Shown in pieces: positions 63,596-64,000 of a stretch of 64,000 nt of DNA. The DNA is from Spirochaetaceae bacterium (GTDB lineage: Bacteria > Spirochaetota > Spirochaetia > SZUA-6 > DRHE01), in assembly GCA_020353535.1 (NCBI GenBank), contig CP070696.1, positions 2,319,403 through 2,383,402 of the forward strand, given 5' to 3'. Each line of letters starts with the position of its first letter. Within the stretch, counting starts at the first letter, position 1. Below the pieces are notes generated by a model. It saw nothing but the letters and a program-made list of their open reading frames with translations, was not told the DNA's origin and did not search any database. The translations under genes and the position numbers were made by a program.

Positions 63596-64000
63596 ATGAA
63601 GAGCTATGCCATTGTCGGGATCGGTTCCCGATCTTACCTGTATTCCGATGCTCTCCTCGGGACCTTCAGAGACTGCGGCCGGCTGGCGGCGATCTGCGAT
63701 CTCAACCAGGTACGGATGGAGTATGCCAACCGCCGTTTTCGTGAGACCTACGGAATCGACGCCGTACCGGCCTACAAACCGGCCCGCTTCGAGGAGATGA
63801 TCGCTGAGTGCAACGTTGACACGGTCATCGTCACCACCATAGACCGTACCCACCATCAGTTCATCGTTCGAGCTCTGGAGGCCGGCTGCGACGTTATCAC
63901 CGAAAAACCCCTGACCGTGGATGAAGTGAAATGCCGGGCGATCTTCTCTGCCCTGGAGCGTACGGGCAAAAGCCTGAGGGTCACCTTCAACTACCGCTAC
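63596..64000 (+). CDS. Gfo/Idh/MocA-family oxidoreductase, N-terminal part (cut by window edge)
   Basis: Open from ATG 63596 to the window end, 135 residues. The start MKSYAIVGIGSRSYLYSDAL is a Rossmann opening with GxGSR, then LAAICDLNQVRMEYA, VIVTTIDRTHHQFIVRALEAG and the signature ITEKPLTVDEVKC with the catalytic Lys, VTFNYRY at the edge. It is divergent from the sugar ABC operon and probably handles the same or a related sugar. It is not a close copy of the enzyme at 55803. Confidence 0.88.
   Translation, partial: MKSYAIVGIGSRSYLYSDALLGTFRDCGRLAAICDLNQVRMEYANRRFRETYGIDAVPAYKPARFEEMIAECNVDTVIVTTIDRTHHQFIVRALEAGCDVITEKPLTVDEVKCRAIFSALERTGKSLRVTFNYRY

Overview
The window looks like the replication-origin region and flanking chromosome of a free-living, probably anaerobic bacterium of moderate G+C content. 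My best inference is a spirochaete (Spirochaetales-like). This rests on the recF - DUF721/DciA order after dnaA-dnaN, on sugar-binding protein leaders ending in short GGQ or EGQEE motifs, and on several secreted TPR/von Willebrand-type proteins. It is not proved by any single marker. There are no rRNA or tRNA genes that I can see, and no IS elements, phage genes or CRISPR arrays.

Region 1 (1-13.7 kb) is the origin cluster. On the minus strand lie parB (cut by the window edge), parA with a perfect parS site just upstream, gyrA and gyrB. A 492-bp AT-rich gap with DnaA boxes separates them from dnaA, dnaN, recF, a DciA-like gene, rpmH, rnpA, yidD, yidC and khpB/jag on the plus strand. Replication, segregation, ribosomal protein L34, RNase P and membrane insertion are thus packed around the probable oriC.

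Region 2 (13.7-27 kb) holds a small lipoprotein, an M48 membrane protease, a broken hydrolase-like lipoprotein gene, an APC permease, a GNAT protein and an Fpg/Nei-like gene translationally coupled to a 1565-residue Lhr helicase that carries an unusual internal repeat. A VWA-domain gene follows, inactivated by a frameshift and an in-frame TAG.

Region 3 (27-42.1 kb) is metabolic: a zinc alcohol dehydrogenase, a MoaD/ThiS-like carrier, an MFS transporter, an ATC-hydrolase-like protein, an SDR, a GH4 glycosidase, an iron alcohol dehydrogenase, a sugar ABC transporter (binding protein and two permeases, no ATPase), an aldehyde ferredoxin oxidoreductase, a PAP2 phosphatase and a molybdopterin oxidoreductase. 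It suggests fermentation of glycosides with aldehyde/alcohol redox balancing.

Region 4 (42.1-46.7 kb) is a cobalamin-riboswitch-controlled BtuFCD-type transporter with a divergent TspO-like membrane protein. The ATPase has an extra C-terminal nucleotide-binding-like domain.

Region 5 (46.7-55.7 kb) is signalling and envelope: a GAF/HD-GYP protein, a Cre/Chv-like two-component system divergent from creD, and a tightly overlapping five-gene minus-strand operon encoding exported proteins, including a YidD-domain protein with its own signal peptide. That operon is my main candidate for an undescribed system.

Region 6 (55.8-64 kb) is a second sugar ABC operon: binding protein, two permeases, a YesM/YesN-type histidine kinase and AraC response regulator, and a Gfo/Idh/MocA dehydrogenase. 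A second, divergent Gfo/Idh/MocA gene runs off the window. No transporter ATPase is present for either sugar system, so both probably borrow a shared MsmK-type ATPase encoded elsewhere.
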